Positions 6,356-7,144 of a DNA stretch of 7,144 nt are shown piece after piece. A program made the position numbers and the translations under genes. Location: contig JAOUOK010000085.1 of NCBI GenBank assembly GCA_029880425.1, positions 1 through 7,144 on the forward strand. Direction: 5' to 3'. How positions within the stretch are numbered: position 1 is the first letter of the stretch; each line of letters starts with the position of its first letter. The DNA is from Gammaproteobacteria bacterium (lineage in GTDB: Bacteria; Pseudomonadota; Gammaproteobacteria; UBA6429; Thiohalophilaceae). The notes beneath the pieces are model-generated. The model was not told the DNA's origin, did no database searches, and saw only the letters and a list, made by a program, of their open reading frames with translations.

Positions 6356-6874
6356 ATGTCACTTGTTCTCAAGCCTTTAAGCCACTTTCTTCGTTTTATT
6401 CCTGACAAAGTTCATACCCGGTTAATCAGCAGGGTCGGGGGACATTTTATGCAGGGGCAGGCGATTACTTCCCGACTCGATTATATGGAAGGTAAGCGCT
6501 TACAGTTAAGTATTACGGATACGAAAAATTGCTGGAAGTTTGTTATTCGTAATCACCGTTTAGTTGATGATGCACAATCAAAAGACGTGGCAGATGTGCA
6601 TATCCAGGGTGATTTAAAAACATTCCTGTTACTGGCAACCGGGAATGAAGATCCCGATAGCCTGTTCTTTTCGCGTCACTTAAGCCTGGAAGGAAATACC
6701 GAGGACGGTTTGTATATTAAGAATTTAATTGATGCGATGGACTTTGATACCAATGTTTATTTACAACAAATTTTAGGCCAAACCCTGGCGGCAAAGATTG
6801 CCCCGCTGGTTGACCGTCTTGACTTAAGTAAACGTTTTCATCACCTCGGTGAACGTTTGTTTATGAAACATTAA
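6356..6874 (+). CDS. ubiT: SCP2-domain ubiquinone biosynthesis accessory factor UbiT
   Basis: The product has 172 residues and an SCP2 (sterol carrier protein 2) fold, resembling E. coli UbiT (YhbT). In oxygen-independent ubiquinone synthesis, UbiT is thought to bind the lipophilic ubiquinone intermediates while UbiU and UbiV hydroxylate the ring without O2. The diagnostic stretch is residues 97-127: NEDPDSLFFSRHLSLEG followed by NTEDGLYIKNLIDA, very close to the E. coli motif around DPDTLFF and GLYVKNLMDAIE. The N-terminal segment (LKPLSHFLRFIPDKV) is amphipathic and could touch the membrane. ATG 6356 has a weak AAGAG 7 nt upstream. The gene is divergent from dnaG and converges on ubiV with only 15 nt between the stops. 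An FNR-type site and -10 element lie upstream. All parts of the domain are present. Confidence 0.9.
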   Translation: MSLVLKPLSHFLRFIPDKVHTRLISRVGGHFMQGQAITSRLDYMEGKRLQLSITDTKNCWKFVIRNHRLVDDAQSKDVADVHIQGDLKTFLLLATGNEDPDSLFFSRHLSLEGNTEDGLYIKNLIDAMDFDTNVYLQQILGQTLAAKIAPLVDRLDLSKRFHHLGERLFMKH

Positions 6875-6889
6875 ACCCATTTAATCTAA

Positions 6890-7144
6890 TTATTCTCCGG
6901 TCACCGATTTCCAGTCTAGACCAGGCTGGCCGTACCAGTATCCATTACACCAGCCACCTTCAGGCATGGGTAATTCAGTTTCTTGAGTACTGTTATTATC
7001 AATGCTCGCTCTAAAAGCATTAATAATGACATCCATGTTTTCATCCTGTGGTGAGATACGTAATACATCTATCTTCAGTTCACGTAGTCTTTCAACAACC
7101 GATAACAGGTTACAGGGTACACCTGATTGTAACTGGATACCGTT
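6890..7144 (-). CDS. ubiV: U32-family protein UbiV, C-terminal fragment
   Basis: On the minus strand the frame is open from the window edge to TAA at 6890-6892, giving the last 84 residues. The fragment reads GIQLQSGVPCNLLSVVERLRELKIDVLRISPQ (split here only for description: helix, then strand), then a variable linker, then WCNGYWYGQPGLDW at fragment residues 65-78. The CNGYW motif near the C-terminus and the strand 'IDVLRISPQ' are typical of the UbiV (YhbV) branch of the U32 peptidase-like family. UbiV forms a 4Fe-4S heterodimer with UbiU for O2-independent ring hydroxylation in ubiquinone synthesis. In E. coli the cluster ligands lie upstream of this part, so they cannot be checked. The neighbouring convergent ubiT strongly supports the call. 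ubiU may follow beyond the window edge, upstream of ubiV. Confidence 0.85.
   Translation of the reverse strand, partial: NGIQLQSGVPCNLLSVVERLRELKIDVLRISPQDENMDVIINAFRASIDNNSTQETELPMPEGGWCNGYWYGQPGLDWKSVTGE

Overview
The window looks like a chromosomal segment from a gammaproteobacterium with moderate-to-low G+C. The evidence is an RpoD close to the E. coli sigma-70 along its whole length (including the non-conserved region between 1.2 and 2), a DnaG whose zinc and TOPRIM residues match E. coli numbering closely, and a UbiT/UbiV pair of the proteobacterial oxygen-independent ubiquinone pathway. I cannot place it to genus.

Left part (1-2165, + strand): a respiratory/redox module. It starts with the C-terminal end of a membrane-anchored multihaem cytochrome c, most likely of the octahaem tetrathionate reductase (OTR) family. 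Next come a four-helix b-type cytochrome, an exported TlpA/ResA-like thioredoxin with an extra N-terminal domain, and a 93-residue helical protein of unknown function. The first three are tightly packed (4-17 nt spacing). The likely logic is electron exchange between the quinone pool (cytochrome b) and a periplasmic multihaem cytochrome, with the thioredoxin perhaps keeping thiols reduced. Two hairpins, one terminator-like, lie inside the 5' end of the thioredoxin gene.

Middle part (2166-6132, - strand): a tRNA-Ile2 gene (anticodon CAT, lysidine type), a perfect 17-bp bidirectional terminator that contains the rpoD stop codon, then rpoD and, upstream of it, dnaG. This is the dnaG-rpoD core of the macromolecular synthesis operon, but rpsU, which precedes dnaG in E. 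coli, is absent.

Right part (6133-7144): a 223-nt divergent intergenic region leads to ubiT (+), which converges on the 3' end of ubiV (-), cut by the window edge. The region upstream of ubiT contains a 9/10 match to the FNR consensus. A TATATT -10 element sits exactly where a class II FNR promoter requires it, so ubiT is probably switched on when oxygen is low. Together with the left-hand cytochrome module, this suggests an organism that respires under low or no oxygen.

No CRISPR array, insertion sequence or phage gene is visible. The strongest observations are the FNR promoter geometry, the structured 5' end of the thioredoxin gene, and the uncharacterised cytochrome/thioredoxin/small-protein cluster.
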